Positions 1-9,539 of a stretch of DNA of 53,762 bases are shown here, one piece after another. Position 1 is the stretch's first letter. Every line of letters starts with the position of its first letter. The DNA is taken from contig JAKSRG010000020.1 of the NCBI GenBank assembly GCA_024403735.1, forward strand, positions 1 through 53,762. The letters are read 5' to 3'. The stretch comes from Clostridia bacterium (lineage in GTDB: Bacteria; Bacillota; Clostridia; Saccharofermentanales; Saccharofermentanaceae). Under the pieces are notes generated by a model. The model did no database searches. It was not told the DNA's origin and saw only the letters and a program-made list of their open reading frames with translations. The position numbers were made by a program, and so were the translations under genes.

Positions 1-1986
1 GTTTTCGGACTCAGAGATGAAATATACTACGTAGAAGCCGTTCTCATTCTCGATGATCTTCTTATCGCCAGGTTTTCTCTTGGCATCAAAGATCCAATTA
101 TCGAGCGCATCTGCGAATTTACCAGGGTACGTATCTGCACTCGCGGTTACATAGATTGTTCCATCGAGTACTTCATCTGTGAAGTAGTTCTCTACTGACT
201 GGAGCTTTGTTAAGTCTGTGCAGTAGTCGTAGATGCTCTGTGAGAGTGACTGTGCATCACCGAGTGTGAACTCGTTCTCGCCGTTCTCATCAGCTGGTCT
301 TGTTGATACTTCGATAATCTTTACGTTACGAAGTGGTGTTGACTGCTGTGTTCTTGATACGAAGCAGAGGATGATAGGGAAACCGTCTTCGTCTGCGAAG
401 ATAACTGTGTCGCCTGATACTCTTTCTGTGTCGAAGAGCCAATCTCTGAATTCGTCGTGTGAGATGTCTCCAAATCTAGCATCTTTGATGAGTGTTGAGT
501 CTGGTTCGAGGAGTTTATCCTGAGCGTCGCCTGAGAAATATTCTGATGCAACGAGTTCGAACATTGACTGGTCGTGGCCCATTGCCTCGACAATCTGCTC
601 TGCATGGAGGTTAGCTGTTGCGATGAATGCATCTTCACGCTGCTCGTATGTAATACGGATAAGCTTGTAGCTTACGAGGTCGTATGCATTCTTGTTAGCC
701 TGATATGCTTCTGCAGCCTGCTCAGGTGTTGCCTGAAGTTCTACGAGCTTAGCATCTGAAGCATAGTCCTCAGTGAAATACTTCTTAGCGAGTGTATTAA
801 CAACGCACTGCTCGTCTACCTGGCTTCCGAAGATACCCTTGATGTATGTGTCGAGTGGAACGTTGAGTTCATCTGCCTTTGTGTTGAGCCAGTCAACATA
901 TGCTCTAGCCATAGCGTAGTGAGTGTCCTCAATCTTGTAGCCATTTCTTGTAGCGTCGTCGTAGAGTAACTGAGTTGTCTGGAGTTCCTTGGCTGTTATG
1001 TCGAGGAAGTAGTCTCTGTTAGTCTTGTAGTTTGGATCCTCAGATGGTGCATTGAGCATGTCCTGTGCGTCCTTCGCGAAAACATCCACTCCGTTTTCGA
1101 TGAGGATGTAGTGGTACATGAAGCTGAACTCGTCTGATGATACAGCGTAGTTGTTGATTGTGAGCGGGCTCTCGAACTTGTTCTTGAGACCTGACTTAGA
1201 ATATGCAATAAAACCAACGATTGCGGCAATGATGATGAGTGCGATTAAGACGTTCATGAAAGCCTTAGAATTTGAAGGCTTCTTCTCAGGTGTAGCATCA
1301 TCAGAAGCACCGAGGTTCATTTTGATTGGTTCTACTGGGTTAGGAATAATCTCCTGGAGTTTTTCTTTCTTTTCTTCCTTACGTGAGCTTACTTCACCAG
1401 CTGTTAAATCAAGGAGGACATCTGGATCAACGTCGTCGAGTGATGAGTAGATTGTAGCGCTCTCTGTAGGAATGAGTTCTGCTTCTTCTGGGAGCTGCTC
1501 AGAAACCTCAGGCTTAGCATCAATCACTGGTGTTTCGAGCATTGCTTCTTTATTTAAGTCGTCAAGCGCAGAAATGTCATCAACTACTTCAATCTCCATT
1601 GTGCCTTCAGTAGGTTCCTCAGTAGGCATTGTAGGAATTTCAGTTCCTTCTGGAGCATAAGTAGCTGCTGTATCAAGTTCATCAGTAACTGGTAATTCAG
1701 TAGGAACTACTTCAGCAGTATCAACATTCATGCCATAGATAGCATCAGCTGCTTCTTCTGGTGAGATACCCTGAGCGTCAGCTGTAGTAGGAACTGTAGG
1801 AACAGCAGGAATAGCAGAAGAATCTATTGGTGCAGCATCCATCTGAACTGTTGGATCTACAGAGTCCACTGGAGCTACATCGTTAGTAGCAGGAGCCTGT
1901 GCGTCATTAGCAATCTGGTTCATTGAATCGAGATTGATCTGAGGCTCTCTAGTTGTACTCTTACTCTTGTTTTTATGCTTGAACAT
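1..1986 (-). CDS. Membrane-anchored PpiC/SurA-like foldase, C-terminus cut by window edge
   Basis: The minus-strand frame is open from an ATG at 1986 to the window edge (662 codons, no stop), so the protein is partial at its C-terminus. The first ~240 residues are hydrophilic and rich in Pro, Thr, Ala and Glu. One membrane helix follows at about 243-263 (VLIALIIIAAIVGFIA), then a long helical extracytoplasmic domain. The visible end (GKFADALDNWIFDAKRKPGD, then NGFYVVYFISE) resembles the closing strands of parvulin-type peptidyl-prolyl isomerases such as PrsA and SurA. The ATG overlaps the stop of the upstream lipid kinase gene by one base (TAATG), so translation is probably coupled. The likely role is folding of secreted proteins. 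Family placement rests on the C-terminal pattern and overall architecture only. The unusual part is the long cytoplasmic extension. Confidence 0.7.
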   Translation of the reverse strand, partial: MFKHKNKSKSTTREPQINLDSMNQIANDAQAPATNDVAPVDSVDPTVQMDAAPIDSSAIPAVPTVPTTADAQGISPEEAADAIYGMNVDTAEVVPTELPVTDELDTAATYAPEGTEIPTMPTEEPTEGTMEIEVVDDISALDDLNKEAMLETPVIDAKPEVSEQLPEEAELIPTESATIYSSLDDVDPDVLLDLTAGEVSSRKEEKKEKLQEIIPNPVEPIKMNLGASDDATPEKKPSNSKAFMNVLIALIIIAAIVGFIAYSKSGLKNKFESPLTINNYAVSSDEFSFMYHYILIENGVDVFAKDAQDMLNAPSEDPNYKTNRDYFLDITAKELQTTQLLYDDATRNGYKIEDTHYAMARAYVDWLNTKADELNVPLDTYIKGIFGSQVDEQCVVNTLAKKYFTEDYASDAKLVELQATPEQAAEAYQANKNAYDLVSYKLIRITYEQREDAFIATANLHAEQIVEAMGHDQSMFELVASEYFSGDAQDKLLEPDSTLIKDARFGDISHDEFRDWLFDTERVSGDTVIFADEDGFPIILCFVSRTQQSTPLRNVKIIEVSTRPADENGENEFTLGDAQSLSQSIYDYCTDLTKLQSVENYFTDEVLDGTIYVTASADTYPGKFADALDNWIFDAKRKPGDKKIIENENGFYVVYFISESEN

Positions 1987-2903
1987 TATAACAATTCCTC
2001 CTCGTTAGGAACGATAAGTGTAATTGCATCTTTGATGCAGTCGATTGTTGCAGGGAGTGAAGGACCTTCTTCTCCGTCAACATCGAGGACGATACTCTCG
2101 TCAGAATTTACAGACATCTCAAGGTGATTTGTCTGGAAGTAGAGAATTTTATCACTGTTAAGGTGCTCGCCAATTGCAATCTTGTTGAAGAGTGGGAGGA
2201 CTTCTGCGTACTTTACCTTGGCGATAACGAGCACGTCGAGAAGTCCGTCGTTGAGGTCAGCCTCAACCATAAGTCTCTTAAAACCACCAACACTTCTTGA
2301 GTTAGAGATAAAGAACATGAGTGCGTCGATGTTGTATGTGTTCTCATCTGTCTTGAGTGTCAATGGGATTGTTTTCGAGATGGACGTAAAGTCTTTGAGA
2401 CCTTCAATCCAGTAGGCGATAGGACCGAGGTTTGTCTTAAGTTCAGAAGGAACCTTGTAAGCAACATCGCTCAAGAGGCCGCCTGCGAGAACGTTAAGGA
2501 AGTATCGGTCGTTGACTTTACCACAGTCAACATTGATAAGTTTATGGTTCATGAGCATTCTGGCGAAGTCTGATGGAATGCTAGGGAGCTTGAGCTGAGT
2601 AGCGAAGTCATTAACTGTACCAGATGTGTAAATTGCGAGTGGGAGTTTGATGTTGCCACGTATCATACCTGTAACAACTTCGTTAACTGTTCCATCTCCG
2701 CCTACAGCGATAACCATGTCGTATTCTTCCTGATGGATTGACATAGCGTAACGTGTTGCATCGAATGGACCAGCAGTGTATGAAATATCTGCACGCTCTA
2801 ATACTTTTTGTGAAGCAAGATAAGCAATCGTGTCTTCCACGTTGTTTCTTGCGAGCTCACGTCCAGAGGACGGATTCATAATAATCTTAAGTCGTAATCC
2901 CAT
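1986..2903 (-). CDS. Diacylglycerol kinase family lipid kinase (YegS/DgkB type)
   Basis: The protein has 305 aa, the normal length for the family. It carries the signature NPSSGR near the N-terminus and the nucleotide-binding motif VGGDGTVNEVV at about residues 67-77. The C-terminal beta domain includes SRSVGGFKRLMVEADLNDGLLDVLV, typical of DAGK-catalytic proteins. Members phosphorylate diacylglycerol or related lipids at the inner face of the membrane and feed phosphatidic acid back to phospholipid or lipoteichoic-acid turnover. The start is ATG at 2903 with AAGGA seven bases upstream. It shares a transcript with the foldase gene, whose start overlaps its stop. The exact lipid substrate cannot be told from sequence. 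Confidence 0.88.
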   Translation of the reverse strand: MGLRLKIIMNPSSGRELARNNVEDTIAYLASQKVLERADISYTAGPFDATRYAMSIHQEEYDMVIAVGGDGTVNEVVTGMIRGNIKLPLAIYTSGTVNDFATQLKLPSIPSDFARMLMNHKLINVDCGKVNDRYFLNVLAGGLLSDVAYKVPSELKTNLGPIAYWIEGLKDFTSISKTIPLTLKTDENTYNIDALMFFISNSRSVGGFKRLMVEADLNDGLLDVLVIAKVKYAEVLPLFNKIAIGEHLNSDKILYFQTNHLEMSVNSDESIVLDVDGEEGPSLPATIDCIKDAITLIVPNEEELL

Positions 2904-3011
2904 ATTTCATCCTTATTATTTAATATATTTATACTCGTAATACTTTAGCATAATTAGATTAATAATATATTACATATTGTAGGAGTAATGAGGCATTTGT
3001 GATACAAAATG

Positions 3012-3020
3012 TGATATTAT
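3012..3020 (+). promoter_or_regulatory. Candidate extended -10 promoter for the yfhO operon
   Basis: TGA followed by TATTAT at 3015-3020 forms an extended -10 element. No good -35 is seen. Transcription would start near 3027, giving a leader of about 33 bases before the ATG at 3060. Confidence 0.45.
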
Positions 3021-3059
3021 ATAGTGCTTGATTTTACGATTGTATTAGGAGTTAAGTCG

Positions 3060-5981
3060 ATGGAAGAGTCTTATAAGACCATTTTAAATAGAATTAGTAA
3101 GTCCAGACGAGATATCATAATGAATATCTTGACGTTTATATTTCCTTTTCTTTCTGTAGTTGCTGCATTCGCATTTCAGAAGGTTTATCCAATTGGCGAC
3201 AGAGTAATGATGACGGTTGATTCCTATCATCAGTATGTTCCTTTTCTTATCGAATTTCGTAACAAAGTAATCGATGGAAGAAGCTTGTTCTTTTCATGGA
3301 ATAGTGGTCTCGGAATGGAATATTTCGCGGCTTTCTCCAACTATGCGGCTAGCCCACTTAACCTCTTTTGCTTGTTTTTCACAGCGAAAACAATGCCTGT
3401 ATTTGTGGCCTTGATCACAGCTGTACGAGCTGGTCTTTCAGGCCTTTTCATGAGTTGGTTCTTAACAGGTGAGGACGAGGGTAGAAGAGACTATATTACT
3501 ACTGCATTTTCTTGTGCTTATGCCCTTTGTGGATGGTTCTGTACTGATTTCTGGAACATCATGTGGTGCGATGCACTCTTCCTTTTACCACTCGTTTTGC
3601 TTGGTCTTCGTAAGCTTTTTACACAGGGCAAATACGCATTCTATGTTATCTCATTGGCCCTAGTCATTTTAAGTAATTACTATACAGGTTTCTTTATCTG
3701 TATGTTCCTTGTTATCTTTGCTCCAATTTACTATTTCATGGTATTTCAGACAAAGAAGGAGGGAATTGTTGAGGGTAAATTAGGACCTAAAACTTTCTTT
3801 GCTAGCGCTGGTAGATTTGCACTCGCGAGCCTTCTCGCAGGCGGTATCGCAGCAGTTATGATCATCCCAACTTATGGCATCCTTCAGTCAACATCTGCTG
3901 TTGGCGCTGATTTTCCTAAGGAGTATGAGTTAACAGGTAACTTATTCGATTTCTTAGGTAGATTTTTGGTGTCTGCTAATCCTAATATTCGTGATGGTAT
4001 GGCCAATGTCTATACAGGTATCGTTCCTGTTTTGATGGTTCCACTTTTCTTTGCAGCTGATAAGAGCACTGGTATCAAGCTTCGCCACAAGATTTGTATG
4101 GGTTTACTCCTTCTTATCATGTACGTGAGCTTCACTAACAGAACTCTCGATTTCATCTGGCACGGCTTCCATTTTCCTAACCAGATTCCATATCGTCAGT
4201 CTTTCCTTATGAGTTTTCTCGTTGTATATGTTGGACTTAAGTCTATCCGTGTGCTTAAGAGTTTCACAACAAGTCAGGTTAGCGCTGTGTTCATTGGCGG
4301 AGCTGTCTTCGTCATCCTATTTGAGAAGTTCGGCTCAGGTAATGAAGGATACATCCAGATTTTATTGTCGTTGTTATTCGTTCTCATCGAAGGCATTATC
4401 ATCAGATGCACAATGACAGGCAAGAAGTCTACTATTTTCTATGAGATTATTTTATCAGCATTCATGGCAATCGAGATGCTTGTTTCATGCTGCGTTTCTA
4501 TTGGCACTGTATCACAGAATGAAGGTTTTCCACTTTATAAGTCTTATGCTGAGAATTACGATGTCATTAAGGAATATACAACTGATGTTGAGTACCTTGA
4601 TGATCATAAGCCTTTCGAGAGAACAGAGCTTTATCCTAATACAATTTGTAATATTCAGTCTGTTTATGATGTGCGTGGTTTCAGCGTTTTCTCATCTACA
4701 GTACGTGAGAACAACGTAATCTTCCTCCGTAATTTTGGTTTTCACAACAATGGAATTAACAGCTACAGAAGTGCTGGTATGACGAAGGTTACATCTACTC
4801 TTCTTGGCGTTCGTAACTTCATTTCTGTCGAGAAAACAGACTCACTCCCACCAGTTTTCGAGCACGAGAAAACAATCAGCGACGACGTAGTAGTTTACGG
4901 CAATAAGGACGCGCTCTCAGTCGGCTACATGGTGTCTAGCGACATGCTCACTTTCGAGCCAGATGGCGACAACAAGAATGTTTTCGAGAAGACCAATGCG
5001 CTTGTGAACGCGCTCGGCGTGGAAGGCTCAGTATACCAGGCAATTCCAGCTACTTTCGATGATCTCGAAAACACAACTTTATCTTCAGGCATATTCGGTC
5101 AGTACACGATTTCCGTTATCAATTCAGCTGTGGCTTCCAAGTTCACTGCTGTCATTAACACAGAGAACACTGGCGCTGACGTGTATTTGTATCTCGATTG
5201 TGGTAAGACAGGTCACTACTCAATCAGTAAGTGTGACGAGTTCGATAACCCAATCTCAACAACAAATTACGTATCATATCGTTACTATCAGATTGTCCCA
5301 GTAGGTATCGCTGATGGCTCAACTTATAAGGTTACTTTCAAGTTCGATAACAGCCCAACAGGTACAATTCGCGTGTTCTCATGTGAGCTTAACCAGGAAG
5401 TATATAACAACATGGTTGATGTTCTTTCTAGCGAGCAGCTCGAAGTTACAAAATACGACGACACTAGCATTTGCGGCACAATCACTACAGAAAATGGCGG
5501 TCTCATGCTCATGACTGTCGCATATAACGACGGTTATAGATTAGTTGTCGACGGCAAAAAGCAGGATATCGTTCCAGTTGGTAATGCCCTCGTAGGTGTG
5601 GAATTAACTCCAGGTACTCATGAAATAGAGCTTTACTACGTGCCTGCAGGCTTTACAGAAGGATTACTAATTAGCGGCATAAGCTTCGCTATGTTCTTGC
5701 TCGTATTGTTTGTTAAGTTCTTCGGAACTAAGGTTATCAAGCACCATGATGATAGTGTGGCTGCTGTTGAGGCTACGGACATAGTAGCATCAGAAGATAT
5801 TCCTGTAACTGATGGCGAGGTTTCTGATGAGACTTCGGAAGGTGGTGCAGACGAACCTTCTGAAGAGGCAGAAGTTGATGATGAAGATCCTTCTGTACTT
5901 GATGAGGCGCTCGACGTAGATGTTGAAGCATCAGAAGATGAGCCTCTTGATACATCTGATGAAGATGGCAAGGAAGAATAA
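3060..5981 (+). CDS. YfhO family polytopic membrane protein (putative GT-C glycosyltransferase)
   Basis: The protein has 973 aa when started at ATG 3060, which has AGGAG eight bases upstream. A GTG at 3024 is in frame but has no ribosome site. The N-terminal half has about 12 hydrophobic helices with the YfhO pattern DSYHQYVPFL in the first extracytoplasmic loop and FSWNSGLGMEYFA just after it. A large extracytoplasmic beta-rich domain follows, then a last helix near residue 880-900 and an acidic Asp/Glu/Ser tail of ~75 residues. YfhO proteins are known to act in lipoteichoic-acid glycosylation in Firmicutes, using lipid-linked sugars. The following gene encodes a second protein of the same kind. 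The acidic tail is unusual and probably cytoplasmic. Confidence 0.85.
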   Translation: MEESYKTILNRISKSRRDIIMNILTFIFPFLSVVAAFAFQKVYPIGDRVMMTVDSYHQYVPFLIEFRNKVIDGRSLFFSWNSGLGMEYFAAFSNYAASPLNLFCLFFTAKTMPVFVALITAVRAGLSGLFMSWFLTGEDEGRRDYITTAFSCAYALCGWFCTDFWNIMWCDALFLLPLVLLGLRKLFTQGKYAFYVISLALVILSNYYTGFFICMFLVIFAPIYYFMVFQTKKEGIVEGKLGPKTFFASAGRFALASLLAGGIAAVMIIPTYGILQSTSAVGADFPKEYELTGNLFDFLGRFLVSANPNIRDGMANVYTGIVPVLMVPLFFAADKSTGIKLRHKICMGLLLLIMYVSFTNRTLDFIWHGFHFPNQIPYRQSFLMSFLVVYVGLKSIRVLKSFTTSQVSAVFIGGAVFVILFEKFGSGNEGYIQILLSLLFVLIEGIIIRCTMTGKKSTIFYEIILSAFMAIEMLVSCCVSIGTVSQNEGFPLYKSYAENYDVIKEYTTDVEYLDDHKPFERTELYPNTICNIQSVYDVRGFSVFSSTVRENNVIFLRNFGFHNNGINSYRSAGMTKVTSTLLGVRNFISVEKTDSLPPVFEHEKTISDDVVVYGNKDALSVGYMVSSDMLTFEPDGDNKNVFEKTNALVNALGVEGSVYQAIPATFDDLENTTLSSGIFGQYTISVINSAVASKFTAVINTENTGADVYLYLDCGKTGHYSISKCDEFDNPISTTNYVSYRYYQIVPVGIADGSTYKVTFKFDNSPTGTIRVFSCELNQEVYNNMVDVLSSEQLEVTKYDDTSICGTITTENGGLMLMTVAYNDGYRLVVDGKKQDIVPVGNALVGVELTPGTHEIELYYVPAGFTEGLLISGISFAMFLLVLFVKFFGTKVIKHHDDSVAAVEATDIVASEDIPVTDGEVSDETSEGGADEPSEEAEVDDEDPSVLDEALDVDVEASEDEPLDTSDEDGKEE

Positions 5982-6012
5982 TTAAGTAGTATTAGGGGAA
6001 TTATTAATAACT

Positions 6013-8256
6013 ATGAAGCGACGCTTGGTTTCAACCAAAGTATTGAATGTGATTTTGGCACTGCTATTACCAGTAGTGTTGCTTCTTGCTGCGATTATTT
6101 CAGGTAACTCAGATACTAAGATCCCAGCTCAGTTGACACTTAGATTTGCTAAGTTCGACTTCGGCATCTTTAATGGAGTTAAGCATGACATCGAATTCGC
6201 GTCTGATTTTTCTTTCAGTAGGGGGATTAGAGAATTCTTGTCCTTTCATGTAGATCCGTTCTTCTTGATTGCGACTATACTCCCACAGCGTTTGGCATCT
6301 AAGTTCCTATATTTCGCGTACTTCTTACGATTTGGTCTTGCCTCATTAACGATGAATAGACTTCTTCGTAAACAGATGGAGTTTGGCGCAGTGTTCTCAT
6401 GTCTTTTAGGAGTTATCTATAGCTTATGTGCTCCAGTCCTTATGATTTCATCTTACTCAAGTTTGATGGACGTAATCATATTGATCCCAATAGTGCTTAG
6501 CTCCACAGTAGAATTTTATAAAGATAATTATTCTATGAAGCGAGGCATTATATTCGCGCTTTTGTTTGGATTAACATTAATAATCTCAGGAAACTATGCG
6601 CTCCTTTATGTTGTTCCTTTTGTATTCTGCGCGATTACATTTCTTGCGTCTTGCACATCACACAAGTTCTCTCGTACGCTCGTGTCACTTATTTGCATCC
6701 TTCCATATTATGTTGTGTCACTACTTATTGGAGGCATCGCTATTGTTAATTCATTCGTTGCTTCTAAGATGGTCGTAACTAAGGATATTCTTGCGACATT
6801 TGACTTCAGAATTACAATATTTGATACACTTCTTAGATTTTTTGCTGGAAAACCACTCATCTCAGGTAATCTTACGCCAGCCCTTTATATAACTATATTT
6901 GTATTAATCACAATTCTGGCATTCCTCATCAACAGCAAAATCCCACTTCGTATTAGAGTGTCATTCATTGTTATTTTGATCCTCTATCATTTCTCATTTG
7001 CTTCAAAGGCTTGGTATCGTCTATCAATACTATTCCAGTCCACGGATATTCCTTCTGAGATTTCTGCTAATATGCGTTTTGCGTGCCTTGCAGCCATCCT
7101 CATATTTGTATCAGCAATCTCGCTCCGCAATATGCATCTTTTGAGCAAGAGACAGGTGTTCGGATGCACTTCTTCTATCATCATCTTGCTCATCCTTTCT
7201 AATTCGTCAGCTGTAACAGAGGTGCCAAGTACATTTTCACTGTATTTTACAGCTCTTGCAGCAATTATTAGTTTCTTATTGTTGTCTAATATCAATAAGC
7301 TCGACTCGAAAACAATCGTTACGGTAGTGCTTTTCGGGCTCTTTATTAATCTGGCATTTGTTCTACCAATTTCTAGATATAAGGCAAGTCTTGATGATGA
7401 CTCTATTATTTTCGATAACATGGTCACAGAATCATCTTACGATTATCCTTTTGAGGAGCTGAGTTTTTTCGAGAAGGACGTAGAGAAGTACATGGTATTA
7501 CGAGACTTTACTCCTGATGCTAATAACGAGATTGAAAAACTCAATCGAATTGCTAATTCTGCTGGCGTTAGACCTGTGTTCGAGCCACTTAGTGACTGTA
7601 AGAGTTTCTTTGCTGGTGGCAGAGCACCAATGATTAACGGTAATATTGCTGAAGAAGATAAGGGTAAGGTTGAGGCATACGTTAATGTTAACTTGTCTCC
7701 ATATGAACTCTCGAGACATCTGATGATTTTCTCTGATCATGAGGGTGATATTGTTCTCGAGATTACTAGTGGCGAGGATACTAGCGACGTTAATTATTTA
7801 AGCCCGGTTATCGCTCCTATCAAAACTCCTGACACGATTAATTTCCAGGCGAAGTTTTATTCTTTGCGCGGTAGTCTTAGTAATCCTAATAATTATTTTG
7901 ATTTCTACACATATGGCGATAGCGAACTTCAGGCTTTTGAGGATGCGGCTTTGCCTTATGATGGTGAGTTTGTCGTTCCGAAAACAAACGATGGTACAGT
8001 TATATATACAGTTCTAACTGGTAGAGACTATAACGATTCAATTAAGGTTACAGTGAATGGCGAAGAAGTTACTACTATGAATATATATGGTAAGCTAGCT
8101 TTTGCTGCTAATCCTAATATTGATTCAGTAGTAAAAATATCTACTGATAATAGTGATTTGATTGTGTGTTTTTATATAGCACTATTCGTTGTAGTTTGTA
8201 GTATAGTTATAGTGTTTGTTATTTATATTAAGGAGAAAAGAAGTGCGAACAATTAA
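6013..8256 (+). CDS. Second, shorter YfhO-like polytopic membrane protein
   Basis: The protein has 747 aa. It has the same architecture as the upstream YfhO protein: an N-terminal helix (VILALLLPVVLLLAAII), about 12 further membrane segments to residue ~460, an extracytoplasmic domain with short beta strands, then a final helix (LIVCFYIALFVVVCSIVIVF) and a short basic tail. The first loop is shorter and lacks the DSYHQYVPF motif, so it is diverged. It follows the first gene after 31 bases and overlaps the exonuclease gene by 14 bases, indicating one transcript. A role in glycosylating a surface polymer, perhaps with the partner, is inference. AT content is higher than in the upstream gene. 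Confidence 0.65.
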   Translation: MKRRLVSTKVLNVILALLLPVVLLLAAIISGNSDTKIPAQLTLRFAKFDFGIFNGVKHDIEFASDFSFSRGIREFLSFHVDPFFLIATILPQRLASKFLYFAYFLRFGLASLTMNRLLRKQMEFGAVFSCLLGVIYSLCAPVLMISSYSSLMDVIILIPIVLSSTVEFYKDNYSMKRGIIFALLFGLTLIISGNYALLYVVPFVFCAITFLASCTSHKFSRTLVSLICILPYYVVSLLIGGIAIVNSFVASKMVVTKDILATFDFRITIFDTLLRFFAGKPLISGNLTPALYITIFVLITILAFLINSKIPLRIRVSFIVILILYHFSFASKAWYRLSILFQSTDIPSEISANMRFACLAAILIFVSAISLRNMHLLSKRQVFGCTSSIIILLILSNSSAVTEVPSTFSLYFTALAAIISFLLLSNINKLDSKTIVTVVLFGLFINLAFVLPISRYKASLDDDSIIFDNMVTESSYDYPFEELSFFEKDVEKYMVLRDFTPDANNEIEKLNRIANSAGVRPVFEPLSDCKSFFAGGRAPMINGNIAEEDKGKVEAYVNVNLSPYELSRHLMIFSDHEGDIVLEITSGEDTSDVNYLSPVIAPIKTPDTINFQAKFYSLRGSLSNPNNYFDFYTYGDSELQAFEDAALPYDGEFVVPKTNDGTVIYTVLTGRDYNDSIKVTVNGEEVTTMNIYGKLAFAANPNIDSVVKISTDNSDLIVCFYIALFVVVCSIVIVFVIYIKEKRSANN

Positions 8257-9280
8257 ATCTACAAGATTCAAAATCGCAGAAGGCACAATATTTATAATTC
8301 TTGATTTGGAATGGAATCAGCCATTCATAGGCAAGGATTATGGTTTTGACGTGTCAACTTTAAAAGGTGACATCATTGATATTGGTGCCGAGAAATATAT
8401 TTTCTCTAATGGTGAGTTCAAGTATTTAGGTGGATTATCTAAGGCTGTACGTCCTGATACTTATCGTAAACTCCATTATCATGTCCAGAAACTCACTAAT
8501 AAGACAAATAAAGAGATCAAGCAGGGTGCTTCATTCAAAGATGCTTTTAAGGAATATAAAGAGTTCTGTGGAGACAACTATATTCTTGTTGGTTGGGGTA
8601 ATTCAGATCCTGAGATTTTGAAGCAGAATATGAAGTTTTACGGCTTCGATAATACAATTGGTATGCCATTTTTGGATTTGCAGCCAATCTTCTCTAGCTT
8701 TGCTGGTGAACAGAGCAAACAAAGAAGTGTTGAGTATGCGGTAGATTTCTATAGCATTCCTAAGGATGACACTTTCCACAGTGCTTGGGCTGATAGTCAT
8801 TATACTGGCTTAATTTTCAAGGCTATTTTTGATAACAATGAGACTAGTGATGTATTAAGTATGGTTGAGACATCTGTATGCGATCCAGATGTAGTTAACG
8901 ATTTTAGTTTTGTTAGTACGGAGTGTGATAGTTTTGAACTAGCAGTTGAGGCTTCTTCTAAATTTCCAAGAGTATGCCCATTCTGTGAAGAAGCGTTCCA
9001 GGTAGTAACCAAGGCATTCAGAATTCGTAAGTCTTTATATGCTCATTATAGATGTGAAGAACACGGCGATTACTATTGCCGCATCAGAATTAAGAAGTCT
9101 AAGCGTAATAAACAGTATGCTGCTATGCTACTTAGATTTGCTACACAGGCAGATTTGGGTCTTTTAGCAGAGAAGATAGAAGAATATAACGAGTTCGGCG
9201 AAGAGGGAAGACCAGCTGTTAAGATAGTTCCTAATAGTGTTGATGAAAATGCCGATACAAATAGCGATTCAGAAGGCTAA
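8243..9280 (+). CDS. DEDDh 3'-5' exonuclease with C-terminal Cys-rich region
   Basis: The protein has 345 aa when started at GTG 8243, chosen because AAGGAG lies seven bases upstream. Starts further upstream have no ribosome site. Exo motif I is seen as IILDLEWNQP (Asp and Glu metal ligands), motif II around ILVGWGNSDPEIL, and motif III as HSAWADSHYTG (His and Asp), which makes it a DEDDh enzyme of the RNase T/DnaQ superfamily. A later region has Cys pairs (CPFCEEAF, then YRCEEHGDYYC) that look like a small zinc-binding module. The substrate is unknown; relatives trim RNA or single-stranded DNA. It overlaps the end of the preceding YfhO-like gene. Confidence 0.8.
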   Translation: MRTIKSTRFKIAEGTIFIILDLEWNQPFIGKDYGFDVSTLKGDIIDIGAEKYIFSNGEFKYLGGLSKAVRPDTYRKLHYHVQKLTNKTNKEIKQGASFKDAFKEYKEFCGDNYILVGWGNSDPEILKQNMKFYGFDNTIGMPFLDLQPIFSSFAGEQSKQRSVEYAVDFYSIPKDDTFHSAWADSHYTGLIFKAIFDNNETSDVLSMVETSVCDPDVVNDFSFVSTECDSFELAVEASSKFPRVCPFCEEAFQVVTKAFRIRKSLYAHYRCEEHGDYYCRIRIKKSKRNKQYAAMLLRFATQADLGLLAEKIEEYNEFGEEGRPAVKIVPNSVDENADTNSDSEG

Positions 9281-9307
9281 CTTTGTACATATTTCGTCGC
9301 CCAAAAC

Positions 9308-9336
9308 TTCTCAAACGAACTTGAGGCGTGTATAAT
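9308..9336 (+). promoter_or_regulatory. Candidate promoter upstream of the PilX-like gene
   Basis: TTCTCA (9308-9313), a 17-base spacer and a perfect TATAAT (9331-9336). This would give a leader of about 200 bases before the ATG at 9540. A second weaker -10 (TAGAAT, 9478-9483) lies closer to the gene. Neither has been tested. Confidence 0.4.
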
Positions 9337-9539
9337 GTACGTGGAGTAATTTGCAAGAACTCCGCATATGTGACAAAAATTTTATATTTCTCAGTCAAAA
9401 GATTGATATTTGTAGAAAAAGTTCGCAAAAAGTCCACATTTATCATGATTCTTTTATACATTTGGCTCGAGGGATGGTAGAATAGTCACATCGATATAGT
9501 GTGTTATTTTGATTTATTATAGGAAGAAGGAGAATGATC

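Noticed and set aside
1151..1660. Ser-rich plus-strand open frames of 99 and 62 aa
   Set aside because: They are antisense to the Pro/Thr/Glu-rich part of the foldase, which is clearly the coding strand.
5636..5971. 111-aa Ser-rich minus-strand open frame
   Set aside because: It is antisense to the acidic tail of the first YfhO protein; Asp/Glu codons read backwards give Ser.
6013..8256. Pseudogene of yfhO
   Set aside because: Although diverged, the frame is intact over 747 codons with regular membrane segments.
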